Shown piece by piece: positions 24,285-31,700 of a stretch of 64,000 nucleotides of DNA. How positions within the stretch are numbered: the stretch's first letter is position 1; the number at the start of each line of letters is the position of its first letter. The position numbers and the translations under genes are program-made. The stretch is from contig NZ_CP022188.1 in NCBI RefSeq assembly GCF_003111665.1, positions 992,001 to 1,056,000 of the forward strand. The letters are read 5' to 3'. Source of the stretch: Parazoarcus communis. GTDB taxonomy: Bacteria; Pseudomonadota; Gammaproteobacteria; Burkholderiales; Rhodocyclaceae. Under the pieces are notes generated by a model. The model was not told the origin of the DNA and searched no databases. It saw only the letters and a program-made list of their open reading frames with translations.

Positions 24285-26386
24285 TCGGTCATGTCCCAGG
24301 CTTTGGTGCTCTTCTCGTTCTTCATCAGGTCGATCACCCTGCAGTCGCCGCACATGCGCAGGCGGCCGAGTTCGGTGGCCGAGGCAAACATCGAGTGGCC
24401 GGTGAGGCGGGAGATCATGGCCTCGATCATCGGCGAAGCGCCCATCGCCTTGCCGCAGCTCACGCAGTGGAAGGTGTCGGCTTCGCGCAGCTTGCGCGCG
24501 CGGCGGGCCTCGTCACCGAACAGCAAGCGCGGTTCGAGACTGAGCGCCGACTCCGGACAGGCATTCACGCACAGTCCGCACTGCAGGCAGTTGCGTTCGA
24601 TGAAATCGAGGCGGTAGGAGTCGTTGGACGCGCGCAGCGCACCGGCCGGACAGGCACCGGTACAGGCCATGCACAAGGTGCACGCATCGCTCGCCATGAC
24701 CTGCCCGAAGGGCGCCCCGGCCTTGAGTGCCACCATTGCCGGCACACCGGCTTCGGTGCGCGCCGCCGGCGCTTCGGCGACCAGATGTCGCAGCGCCAGA
24801 TCAAGGGTTTCGCGCTTCTTCGGCAGCAGGCGGAAACTCGCCGGCCGGCTCACGGCAGTTGCCGGAGTCCAGTCCCACAGCGCGCGCTCGAGCTTTTTCC
24901 AGTCGTCGGCATCGGCTGCATCGACGATACGCACCGGCTCGCCGGCATAGCCGAGCGCACCGAGAATCGCCGCAGCGTGTCCGGCCTGAGCCTGAAGCGG
25001 CGCGGGATCGTGACTGCCGGCCGTCAGCACCGCCACCTGACAGGCGCCCAGCGCCAGGGTGCCAAGCATCAGGTCGAGGCCGATCGCATCCGCACTCCAG
25101 ATTTCAACCGGAATCACCCGTGCCGGCAGGCCGCGACCGCGGCGCGCCAGCCGCTCGATGAGCTTGCCGCCGGCGTCAGCCGCGTGAAAGAGCACGCAGG
25201 CATCGCTGCCACCGGCGCGCGCATATTCGGCCAGTACGGTTTTGACCTGCAGGCCGACGTCAGGCACCCGTGGATACTGGAAGGACAGCGCACCCGACGG
25301 GCACACCGTGCTGCAGGTGCCGCAGCCCTTGCACAGATAGGGATCGACCGCGATCACGTCACCGTTGCTGCGGATCGCCTCGGTGGAGCAGACCTCGATA
25401 CAGTTGTTGCAGCCCGACTTGCGCGAGCGGCTGTGTGCGCACAGCCCGGACTCGAACGCCACATAACGCGGCTTTTCGAACTCGCCGACGCATTCGCCGA
25501 GGGCCTGAACCGCCAGCGCCTGATCGAAAGGATCGCGACCGGGCGCGGCATAGCCGTCGGGCAGCTCGACGCGCTTGAGCAGAGGCTCGGCCTGCAGATC
25601 GAGCACCAGATCGAACTGCTCGCTGCGTGCAACATCCTTGCGGGAAAAATCAATCGCGCCAATCTCTCCACAGGCAGTGACACAGGCGCGATGACTCTTG
25701 CACTTGTTCGCATCGACCTGAAAATCGAAACCGATCGCACCTTCCGGACAGGCCTTGATACAGGCATTGCAGCGCACGCACAGATCGAGATCGATCGGGT
25801 TCTGCTGCGCCCAGCTCAGTTCGAACGCGCCCAGGTGGCCCTTGAGCGCCAGCGGACGACCTGACCACACCTGACAGGTGTTCTCGGCCGGCAGCTCGAC
25901 TTCGCCCGCGCGCTCGGTCATCAGCACCGAGACATCGAAGCTGGACGCCAGACGCTCCGCCCAGCCCAGTGCTGCGCCCGCTTCGCCGACGATCAGCAGC
26001 GCGCGTCCGGCATGCATCTGCACGCCGGTCACCGGCTCGACGTCGGGCAGGGTGGTCGCCGCTGCGATCAGGGCTGCCATCTTCGGCGTCACCGCTGCGC
26101 GCTCATCCGACCAGCCGGCGTTCTCGCGCAGATTGAAAAAGCGGATCGGGCGGGCAGAATCGATCGAGTCGGCGAGTTCGGAGAACAGGGCCGACTCCTG
26201 CGTACAGGAAACCGCCACGTCGCACCCGGCGGCAAGGTCGGCCTCCAGCACCGGCAGTTCGCGGCGGCAGAGTTCGTGATGAACCGAGACACCGGCGCCG
26301 GACGAAAGTCCGCTCAGCCGCTCGGCGTCGAGGTCGAAGCTGCGATTGCAATCGCAAAGACGGATCTGTTTGCTGCTATTGCGCAT
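24281..26386 (-). CDS. Large cytoplasmic multi-[4Fe-4S] protein of the fdh cluster, 701 aa
   Basis: This 701-residue protein has no signal peptide. The first 190 residues carry scattered Cys (LCDCNRS, HELCRRELP, VSCTQES) and a degenerate dinucleotide-fold stretch (RALLIVGEAGAALGWAERL), reminiscent of a reduced HdrA-like module. Ferredoxin-type Cys clusters follow: CVRCNACIKACPEG (about residue 200), CKSHRACVTAC (230), CNNCIEVC (325), CKGCGTCSTVCPSG (352), CTLCMACTGACPAG (569) and CLQCGLCVNACPES (602). CVSC and CGDC pairs lie near the C-terminus (642, 679). It could feed electrons to or from FDH assembly, or act in maturation; the role is unknown. AAGGA precedes the ATG. It is translationally coupled to the chaperone gene. 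Confidence 0.88.
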   Translation of the reverse strand: MRNSSKQIRLCDCNRSFDLDAERLSGLSSGAGVSVHHELCRRELPVLEADLAAGCDVAVSCTQESALFSELADSIDSARPIRFFNLRENAGWSDERAAVTPKMAALIAAATTLPDVEPVTGVQMHAGRALLIVGEAGAALGWAERLASSFDVSVLMTERAGEVELPAENTCQVWSGRPLALKGHLGAFELSWAQQNPIDLDLCVRCNACIKACPEGAIGFDFQVDANKCKSHRACVTACGEIGAIDFSRKDVARSEQFDLVLDLQAEPLLKRVELPDGYAAPGRDPFDQALAVQALGECVGEFEKPRYVAFESGLCAHSRSRKSGCNNCIEVCSTEAIRSNGDVIAVDPYLCKGCGTCSTVCPSGALSFQYPRVPDVGLQVKTVLAEYARAGGSDACVLFHAADAGGKLIERLARRGRGLPARVIPVEIWSADAIGLDLMLGTLALGACQVAVLTAGSHDPAPLQAQAGHAAAILGALGYAGEPVRIVDAADADDWKKLERALWDWTPATAVSRPASFRLLPKKRETLDLALRHLVAEAPAARTEAGVPAMVALKAGAPFGQVMASDACTLCMACTGACPAGALRASNDSYRLDFIERNCLQCGLCVNACPESALSLEPRLLFGDEARRARKLREADTFHCVSCGKAMGASPMIEAMISRLTGHSMFASATELGRLRMCGDCRVIDLMKNEKSTKAWDMTE

Positions 26387-26655
26387 TGGCCCACATCCTT
26401 TGAGGTGTGGACTTAAAGCAGTCTCCGGGCCTATGCAAACCACCTCATAAGCGCAAAAAGAAACCAGAACACCTGAGCAGAACGGAAATCAACGCACTGC
26501 AAGGACAAAATGTCCCATCCAGGCCAATATGTCGCATCAACTCAATTTATTGCGACGCAATATTGGAATGCGCAGTTCATGCCGCATGATTCAGCCATTT
26601 CCCCGCATCATCGACAGCAAACGCAGGGCAGCACCGGGAAACCGGCGATGGCCCC
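26387..26655. promoter_or_regulatory. Intergenic region with clustered inverted repeats, probable fdh operon control region
   Basis: No gene is evident in these 269 bp, which are more AT-rich than the flanks. They hold GGACA-AAA-TGTCC (26503-26515) and a longer imperfect palindrome, CCAATATGTCGCA (26524-26536) with TGCGAC-gca-ATATTGG (26551-26566). A spaced pair, TGAGGTG/CACCTCA (26401-26407, 26441-26447), is also present. TGTCCCATC and TGTCGCATC also form near-direct repeats. I looked for a sigma-54 GG-N10-GC promoter toward the iron-sulfur protein gene and did not find one. Regulatory role is inferred from structure and position. Confidence 0.45.
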
Positions 26656-27282
26656 TCAGCGACCGGAAGAAGCAGATTGCTCCATGGGCGCGGCTTCGAC
26701 ACCCCCGGCAGGAGATGCTTCGCCCCCCGCTATCGCTGGGCAAGGCTGGGACGGCGCGCTCGGCGCAGGCTCGGCCGCGCCCGCTTCCGGCAGCAAGGCG
26801 TCGCCCGCTGACGCCTCGTCCGGGGTCTGCGCCACCTGCTGCGACGTCGACTCGGCAGCGGCGTCCTCCTTCTCATCGCGGTCGGCCAGCCACTCGGCCG
26901 CCGAGCGCAGCTTGGCCAGCAGTTCCGGCGGAATCGGCGTCGACACGGAGTAGTCGTCGATGTAGATGTCCAGCCCGTCCATCACATTGAAGTGCGGGTC
27001 ATTGAACAGCTTCTTCAGCGCCTGCCGACGCAGCCCCTCGCTCACCTCATCCTTGAGGAAGGCGGTGAAATCGGAGTCGAGTGCAAGCGAGGCGATATCC
27101 GGCAACGCAGCCGGCTCCGCCACCTGATCGACGCCTGCCGGCGACCCACCCTCGACAGCCGCAGCGGCCGCGGGCGGAACAGTTGCCGCGGGGGCCTGCT
27201 GTTCCGCCTCGGCCCTGGTCTCCGCCACCGGCGCCAGCTTCAGGCGTGACCAGCGCGACAGGAACCGTCCCGGTGTGCTCAT
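26656..27282 (-). CDS. DUF3306 family protein
   Basis: This 208-residue protein starts with the family hallmark FLSRWSRLKL. A central conserved block comprises ALDSDFTAFLKDEVSEGLRR, ALKKLFNDPHFNVMDGLDIY and the DDYS motif. The rest, especially the C-terminal 70 residues, is Ala/Pro/Glu-rich low complexity. DUF3306 genes typically accompany DUF3305 and formate dehydrogenase accessory genes, as here. Function is unknown. The start overlaps the DUF3305 stop by 4 bp. Confidence 0.88.
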   Translation of the reverse strand: MSTPGRFLSRWSRLKLAPVAETRAEAEQQAPAATVPPAAAAAVEGGSPAGVDQVAEPAALPDIASLALDSDFTAFLKDEVSEGLRRQALKKLFNDPHFNVMDGLDIYIDDYSVSTPIPPELLAKLRSAAEWLADRDEKEDAAAESTSQQVAQTPDEASAGDALLPEAGAAEPAPSAPSQPCPAIAGGEASPAGGVEAAPMEQSASSGR

Positions 27283-27770
27283 GCCCGCCCCCTGTCCTGC
27301 GCCAGCGGATCATTGCGCCGCACCTTCCTGCGCGGCGCCGGCTTGTAATGCGTGTTGACGAAGTCGCCCACCCAGTCAGCCACCTCGCGCGACATCGGAA
27401 TGCCATCCACCTGCTCGCCGGAATCCAGCCAGCGCGCCGCCTCTCCATAACTTACGGAAGTGACCTCGGGCGCTGCAATCTCGCCCTCCTTGCGCCACAT
27501 CACGAAGACCTTGGGAATCGGCGAACTCATGTTGAGAAAGTAGTTGTCGACCTCGTCGCGAAAAAGCTCCAGCCGGAAGCCGTCAAACAGCCACTGATCG
27601 CGATCGTCTTCGTTCAGGATCTGGCGCGGCGCCGGCCTCGGCGCGCCCGGCTCGGACTGCGCCTCGGCATCGAACGCCGGCACCACCCCCACAGCCTCCC
27701 AGGCCTCATCGACCCAGCGATTCTGCAAGCGTCGACGCTCCATGATCACGGCTACGGGAAAGTGGTGCAT
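27279..27770 (-). CDS. DUF3305 family protein
   Basis: The 163-residue cytoplasmic protein has the DUF3305 core: FPVAVIMERRRLQNRWVDEA near the N-terminus, then a Trp-rich stretch (DDRDQWLFDGFRLELFRDE) and YFLNMSSPIPKVFVMWR. Function is unknown; it is normally found with DUF3306 and formate dehydrogenase. I start at MHHFPVAV, which has AAGGAA about 8 bp upstream. It is divergent from the DUF2520 gene (132 bp between starts). Confidence 0.88.
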   Translation of the reverse strand: MHHFPVAVIMERRRLQNRWVDEAWEAVGVVPAFDAEAQSEPGAPRPAPRQILNEDDRDQWLFDGFRLELFRDEVDNYFLNMSSPIPKVFVMWRKEGEIAAPEVTSVSYGEAARWLDSGEQVDGIPMSREVADWVGDFVNTHYKPAPRRKVRRNDPLAQDRGRA

Positions 27771-27902
27771 GCGGGCATTCCTTGGATGGGTACGAATCTC
27801 GTTTACAGAATACGTCAGCCAGCGGCCGCGCGCATCGCGGCGCAGACTCCGCACCGCCGCCACTGCCCTGCATTGTGGACCGCCCTCACATACAATCGAT
27901 CC

Positions 27903-28814
27903 ATGCTCATTCCAACGCTCAACCTGATTGGTCCCGGCCGCCTCGGGCGCACCCTCGCCCGTCTGTGGCAGGACAAGGGCCTGGTGCGGATTGGCGCCGT
28001 CGCCGGCCGCGATGCCGGACGCTGCAGTAGCGCATGCCAATTCATCGGCGGAGGCACGCCCATCGTCGAGGGCCCGCTGCCAGCCGCCGAACTGTGGCTG
28101 ATCGCGACACCGGACGACGCCATCGCCGGCATCGCTACTCGTCTCGCAGCAGACGCTGCACTGCGCCCGGGCGACATCGCATTTCACTGCAGTGGCGCGC
28201 TCGCCTCAGCCGTACTCGCCCCTCTGCAGACAAGCGGCGCCCACACTGCGAGCATCCACCCACTCAAGTCCTTCGCCAGCCCGGATACCGCAATCACAAG
28301 CTTCGACGGCACATTCTGCGCCTGCGAGGGCGAGCCCGAAGCCTTGCAGCGCCTCGCCCCCCTGTTCGACGCCATCGGCGCACGCCGTTTTGCAGTGGCG
28401 TCCGAACACAAGCTGCGCTACCACGCCGCCGCAGTACTGGCCTGCAACCACCTCGTCGCGCTGATGGAGGCCGCACTGCGCTGCATGGAAGGCGCCGGCG
28501 TGAACCGCGACACCGCATGGTCCGCACTGCAACCACTGGTCGCCGGCACGCTGACCAACGTCGACCGCAACGGCACCCGTGCCGCACTGACCGGGCCGGT
28601 GGCACGCGGCGACAAACAGACCATCCGCGACGAGATCGACGCGACCACAGACCTGGACCCCGACCTTGGCGAAGCCTACCGGGTGCTGTCGCTGGTGGCG
28701 CTCGGTCTCGCCCCACCCGAAAACGGCCTCACCCGCGCCGACATCTCAGGCAGTTCAAAGGGGTCAGAGTCGTTTGAACGCCGATCAAACGACTCTGACC
28801 CCTTTGAACGATGA
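27903..28814 (+). CDS. Rossmann-like/DUF2520 NAD(P)-binding protein with repeat-derived C-terminus
   Basis: The 303-residue protein has an N-terminal dinucleotide-binding motif (LNLIGPGRLGRTLARLW) and the C-terminal DUF2520 helical domain (AAAVLACNHLVALMEAA, then ALTGPVARGDKQTI). It resembles ketopantoate-reductase-like dehydrogenases; the substrate is unknown. The final 20 or so residues (after LTRADIS) are encoded by a perfect palindromic repeat and look unrelated to the family, so the original stop codon may have been lost when the repeat arrived. fdhD follows 37 bp downstream. Confidence 0.85.
   Translation: MLIPTLNLIGPGRLGRTLARLWQDKGLVRIGAVAGRDAGRCSSACQFIGGGTPIVEGPLPAAELWLIATPDDAIAGIATRLAADAALRPGDIAFHCSGALASAVLAPLQTSGAHTASIHPLKSFASPDTAITSFDGTFCACEGEPEALQRLAPLFDAIGARRFAVASEHKLRYHAAAVLACNHLVALMEAALRCMEGAGVNRDTAWSALQPLVAGTLTNVDRNGTRAALTGPVARGDKQTIRDEIDATTDLDPDLGEAYRVLSLVALGLAPPENGLTRADISGSSKGSESFERRSNDSDPFER
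28754..28808. repeat. Palindromic element with 24-bp perfect arms (REP-like)
   Basis: Left arm 28754-28777 and right arm 28785-28808 are exact reverse complements around a 7-nt loop. The core contains AAAGGGGTCAGAGTCG. Short palindromes of this kind are scattered in many proteobacterial genomes and are often mobilised by REP-associated tyrosine transposases; no such transposase is in this window. It forms the end of the DUF2520 coding region and could also act as a transcript-stabilising hairpin before fdhD. Confidence 0.85.
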
Positions 28815-28851
28815 GGCTACAATCCCCGCTCCACCCCATGGCAAGGCCCGC

Positions 28852-29682
28852 ATGAATCTCCCGACCGCCCGACGCCCTGTGCTCAGCAGCGCCAGCCGAC
28901 CGCTCACCGTCACTATTCCCGCCGTCAACGAGCACGGCGAACAGGTGCCCACCGCGATTGCCGGCGAGCACCCGCTCACGCTCTACGTCGACAAGCGCGA
29001 GATCGTCACCCTGATGACCCTGGGCGCCGCCCCCGAAGCGCTGGCCATCGGTTGGCTGCGCAACCAGCGCCTGGTCAAGAGCCTGGACGAGATCGCCTCG
29101 GTACAAGTGGACTGGGACGTCGAAGCCGTCTCCATCACCACCCGCAACGGACTGCAGGACGCTGACGAACGCCTCGGCACCCGCACGGTCACCACCGGCT
29201 GCGGCCAGGGCACGGTCTTCGGCGGGCTGATGGACGAGATCGACAGCATCCGGCTGCCTGCCCAGCGCAGCCTGTCGCAGGCCACGCTCTATGCACTGAT
29301 GGACGCCGTGCGGCATCACGAGTCCATCTACAAACAGGCCGGCGCCGTACACGGCTGTGCCCTCGCACACGCCACGCCCGAAGGCAGCGAAGTGCTGATG
29401 TTTGTCGAAGACGTCGGCCGCCACAACGCGGTGGACGCGATCGCCGGCCACATGTGGCTGGACGGGCTCGACGGCAGCGACAAGATCTTCTACACCACCG
29501 GCCGCCTCACCTCAGAGATGGTGATCAAGACGGCACAGATGGGCATCCCCTTCCTGGTTTCACGCTCCGGTCTCACGAAGATGGGCTGGGACATCGCGCA
29601 GAAACTCGGCCTGACCATGATCGGTCGCGCCCAGGGCAAACACTATCTGCTGTTCAGCGGCGAGGAGTACTTCAAGCGATGA
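28852..29682 (+). CDS. fdhD: Formate dehydrogenase accessory sulfurtransferase FdhD
   Basis: FdhD (276 aa) delivers sulfur from IscS to the bis-MGD cofactor of formate dehydrogenase. Family signatures visible are DKREIVTLMTLGAAPEALAIG, GAVHGCALA, FVEDVGRHNAVDAIAG, DKIFYTTGRLTSEM and GIPFLVSRSGLT. The cysteine loop reads TTGCGQGTVFG, with a single Cys where E. coli FdhD has CxxC. The start is the ATG at MNLPTARRP; the palindromic repeat lies 43 bp upstream. The stop overlaps the mobA start by 4 bp. Confidence 0.95.
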   Translation: MNLPTARRPVLSSASRPLTVTIPAVNEHGEQVPTAIAGEHPLTLYVDKREIVTLMTLGAAPEALAIGWLRNQRLVKSLDEIASVQVDWDVEAVSITTRNGLQDADERLGTRTVTTGCGQGTVFGGLMDEIDSIRLPAQRSLSQATLYALMDAVRHHESIYKQAGAVHGCALAHATPEGSEVLMFVEDVGRHNAVDAIAGHMWLDGLDGSDKIFYTTGRLTSEMVIKTAQMGIPFLVSRSGLTKMGWDIAQKLGLTMIGRAQGKHYLLFSGEEYFKR

Positions 29683-30284
29683 GCGCCGAGAAAATCACCG
29701 GCGTCGTTCTTGCCGGCGGCATGGGCCGTCGCATGGGTGGCGTGGACAAGGGCCTGGTCGAACTCGACGGCAAACCGATGGCTGCCCATGTGCTGGCACG
29801 GCTCGCCCCTCAGGTCGATGAGCTGATGATCAACGCCAACCAGAACACCGAGGCTTACGCGGCCTTCGGCCACCCCGTGTTCGGCGACGACATCCCCGAC
29901 TTTGCCGGCCCGCTCGCCGGTCTGCATGCGGCGCTGGTGCGCGCCAGCCATCCGCTGGTGGTCACCGCCCCCTGCGACTCGCCCTTTCTGCCCGCCGATC
30001 TCGTTGCCCGGCTCGCGACCGCGCTGCACGCCAAGGCAGCCGACCTCGCTGTCGCCAAGACCTTCGACCAGGCGCATCCGGTGTTCGCCCTGTGCCGGCG
30101 CACGCTGGCCGATCACCTGCACGCCTTCCTTGCCGGGGGCGGGCGCAAGATCGACCGCTGGTACGGCAGTCTCAACATCGTCGAAGTCCCCTTCGACGAC
30201 GAGGAAGCAGCGTTTCGCAACATCAATACCCGCGATGAACTCAGCGCAGCCGCAAGCGGCACCCTGTCCGGTGGCCGTGACTGA
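29679..30284 (+). CDS. mobA: Molybdenum cofactor guanylyltransferase MobA
   Basis: MobA (201 aa) adds GMP to molybdopterin to make the MGD cofactor needed by FdhA. The nucleotide-binding start GVVLAGGMGRRMGGVDKGL, the DDIPDFAGPLAGLHAAL segment and APCDSPFLP are all diagnostic. The start overlaps the fdhD stop (ATGA) and its stop overlaps the next gene's GTG start, so fdhD-mobA-HTH regulator are one coupled unit. Confidence 0.95.
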   Translation: MSAEKITGVVLAGGMGRRMGGVDKGLVELDGKPMAAHVLARLAPQVDELMINANQNTEAYAAFGHPVFGDDIPDFAGPLAGLHAALVRASHPLVVTAPCDSPFLPADLVARLATALHAKAADLAVAKTFDQAHPVFALCRRTLADHLHAFLAGGGRKIDRWYGSLNIVEVPFDDEEAAFRNINTRDELSAAASGTLSGGRD

Positions 30285-31203
30285 TCGCGACCTGCCCCGC
30301 CCGGCCGGCGATGCTGCAGCAGACAGCCCCAACCTGACCGCGCGTCAGGCCGCGGCCTACCTGCACCTGAACGAGAAGAAGCTCTACGAGCTCGCCAATG
30401 CACGCGAGATTCCCGCGGTGCGCGTCGGCGGGAAATGGCTTTTCCCGCGCCCCTTGCTGGAGGAGTGGCTGCGCGAACAGGCGCACGGCGGTGTGCTCAC
30501 CGATCGCCTGCTGATCACCGGCAGCGACGACCCGCTGCTCGCGGCCGTCGTCACCTCGCTGGTCCCGCAACTCGGCGGCGAAGCCTATGTGGCCTACAGC
30601 CCCACCGGCACCCTGCCGGGACTGGAGCTGCTGGCCCGGCGCCGTGCCAACATCTGCGCCCTGCACTGGGGCGGCGTCGATACCAGCGCAGCCCAGCACA
30701 GCATGCTGCTGCGCCGCTTCAGTCAGCACCCGCAATGGACTCTGGTGCGTCTGGCGCACCGCGAGCAGGGCGTGATGCTGCGCCGCGAGCTCAGCATCGA
30801 CGGCATTGAGACGCTCGCCGCCTTCGACTACCGCTGGGCGATGCGCCAGCCCGGCGCCGGCTCACGTCACTTTCTTGAATCGGCACTGGCCAGCCGCGGC
30901 TTTCGACCCGATGACTGCAGCGTGGTCGCCGAAGCCCGCACCGAACGCGAGGCCGCCGGCCTGCTGGCACGCGAAGAGGCCGACTGCGCCCCCGGCACCC
31001 GCGCCGCCGCGGCCGAGTTCGGTCTCGGCTTCATCAGCCTCGGCTGGGAAGCCTTCGACCTCGCATTGCCACGCGAAATCGTGTTTCGCAAACTGTTCCA
31101 GCAACTGCTGCAGTGCTACGGCAGCGCCGACATGCAGCGCCTGGCCACGCGCCTGGGCGGCTACGACCTCAGCCCGCTGGGGCAGGTGCTGGGCAGCGAT
31201 TAA
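30277..31203 (+). CDS. HTH (excisionase-type) and periplasmic-binding-like regulator, probable molybdate-responsive
   Basis: The 308-residue protein joins an N-terminal excisionase/MerR-like helix-turn-helix (LTARQAAAYLHLNEKKLYEL, then IPAVRVGGKWLFPRP) to a cytoplasmic periplasmic-binding-protein-like domain (from LLITGSDDPLLAAV). Fusions of this type are found in molybdenum gene clusters and are thought to sense molybdate or the cofactor; a ligand cannot be read from sequence. The GTG start overlaps the mobA stop. Its 3' end overlaps the convergent mobB by 35 bp. Confidence 0.85.
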   Translation: MTDRDLPRPAGDAAADSPNLTARQAAAYLHLNEKKLYELANAREIPAVRVGGKWLFPRPLLEEWLREQAHGGVLTDRLLITGSDDPLLAAVVTSLVPQLGGEAYVAYSPTGTLPGLELLARRRANICALHWGGVDTSAAQHSMLLRRFSQHPQWTLVRLAHREQGVMLRRELSIDGIETLAAFDYRWAMRQPGAGSRHFLESALASRGFRPDDCSVVAEARTEREAAGLLAREEADCAPGTRAAAAEFGLGFISLGWEAFDLALPREIVFRKLFQQLLQCYGSADMQRLATRLGGYDLSPLGQVLGSD

Positions 31204-31687
31204 AAGCGAAGTCTACGACGAAGTCGGCCACCGCCTGCGGATCGTTGATGTCGAGACAAGGCAAGGTCGTGCTCACCGCCACGTCAGTTGCCACCGCAAC
31301 GATGTTGGGGTCGTCCGGAAACAGCAGCGGCTCGGGGACCGCGTCACGATGCACCTCGATCTTCGGGATCGCCGCGCGCTTGAAGCCCTCGACCAGCACC
31401 AGATCACAGTGCGACAGCTTTCCGAGCAGATCGTCCAGCGACATCTCGTCCTCGCCGCGTAGCTCGTGCATCAGCGACCAGCGCAGACCGGAGCTGATCA
31501 GCACCTCGCGGCAACCAGCGTGGCGGTGACGCCAGGAATCCTTGCCCTGGTGGTCGATATCGAAGGTGTGGTGGGCGTGCTTGACCAATGACACCGCGAG
31601 ACCGCGCTGCGACAGGATGCCGATCACCTGCTCGACCAGCGTCGTCTTGCCACTGCCGGACCAGCCGGCGAATCCGATCACTTTCAT
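31169..31687 (-). CDS. mobB: Molybdopterin-guanine dinucleotide biosynthesis adaptor MobB
   Basis: MobB (172 aa) is a P-loop GTP-binding protein that assists MobA. Walker A is GFAGWSGSGKTTLVEQ and VSLVKHAHHTFDIDHQGKDS is the family's second signature; DLVLVEGFKRAAIPKIEV is the third. The start ATG has AGGAAAGAG upstream and lies 13 bp after the sensor kinase gene, so mobB is transcribed with the two-component system, not with mobA. Confidence 0.94.
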   Translation of the reverse strand: MKVIGFAGWSGSGKTTLVEQVIGILSQRGLAVSLVKHAHHTFDIDHQGKDSWRHRHAGCREVLISSGLRWSLMHELRGEDEMSLDDLLGKLSHCDLVLVEGFKRAAIPKIEVHRDAVPEPLLFPDDPNIVAVATDVAVSTTLPCLDINDPQAVADFVVDFAFNRCPAPAPAG

Positions 31688-31700
31688 CGTCTCTTTCCTG

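Noticed and set aside
26387..26655. Sigma-54 promoter for the fdh iron-sulfur operon
   Set aside because: No GG-N10-GC pair with TGGCA/TTGC context was found on the minus strand, although the local regulator contains GAFTGA.
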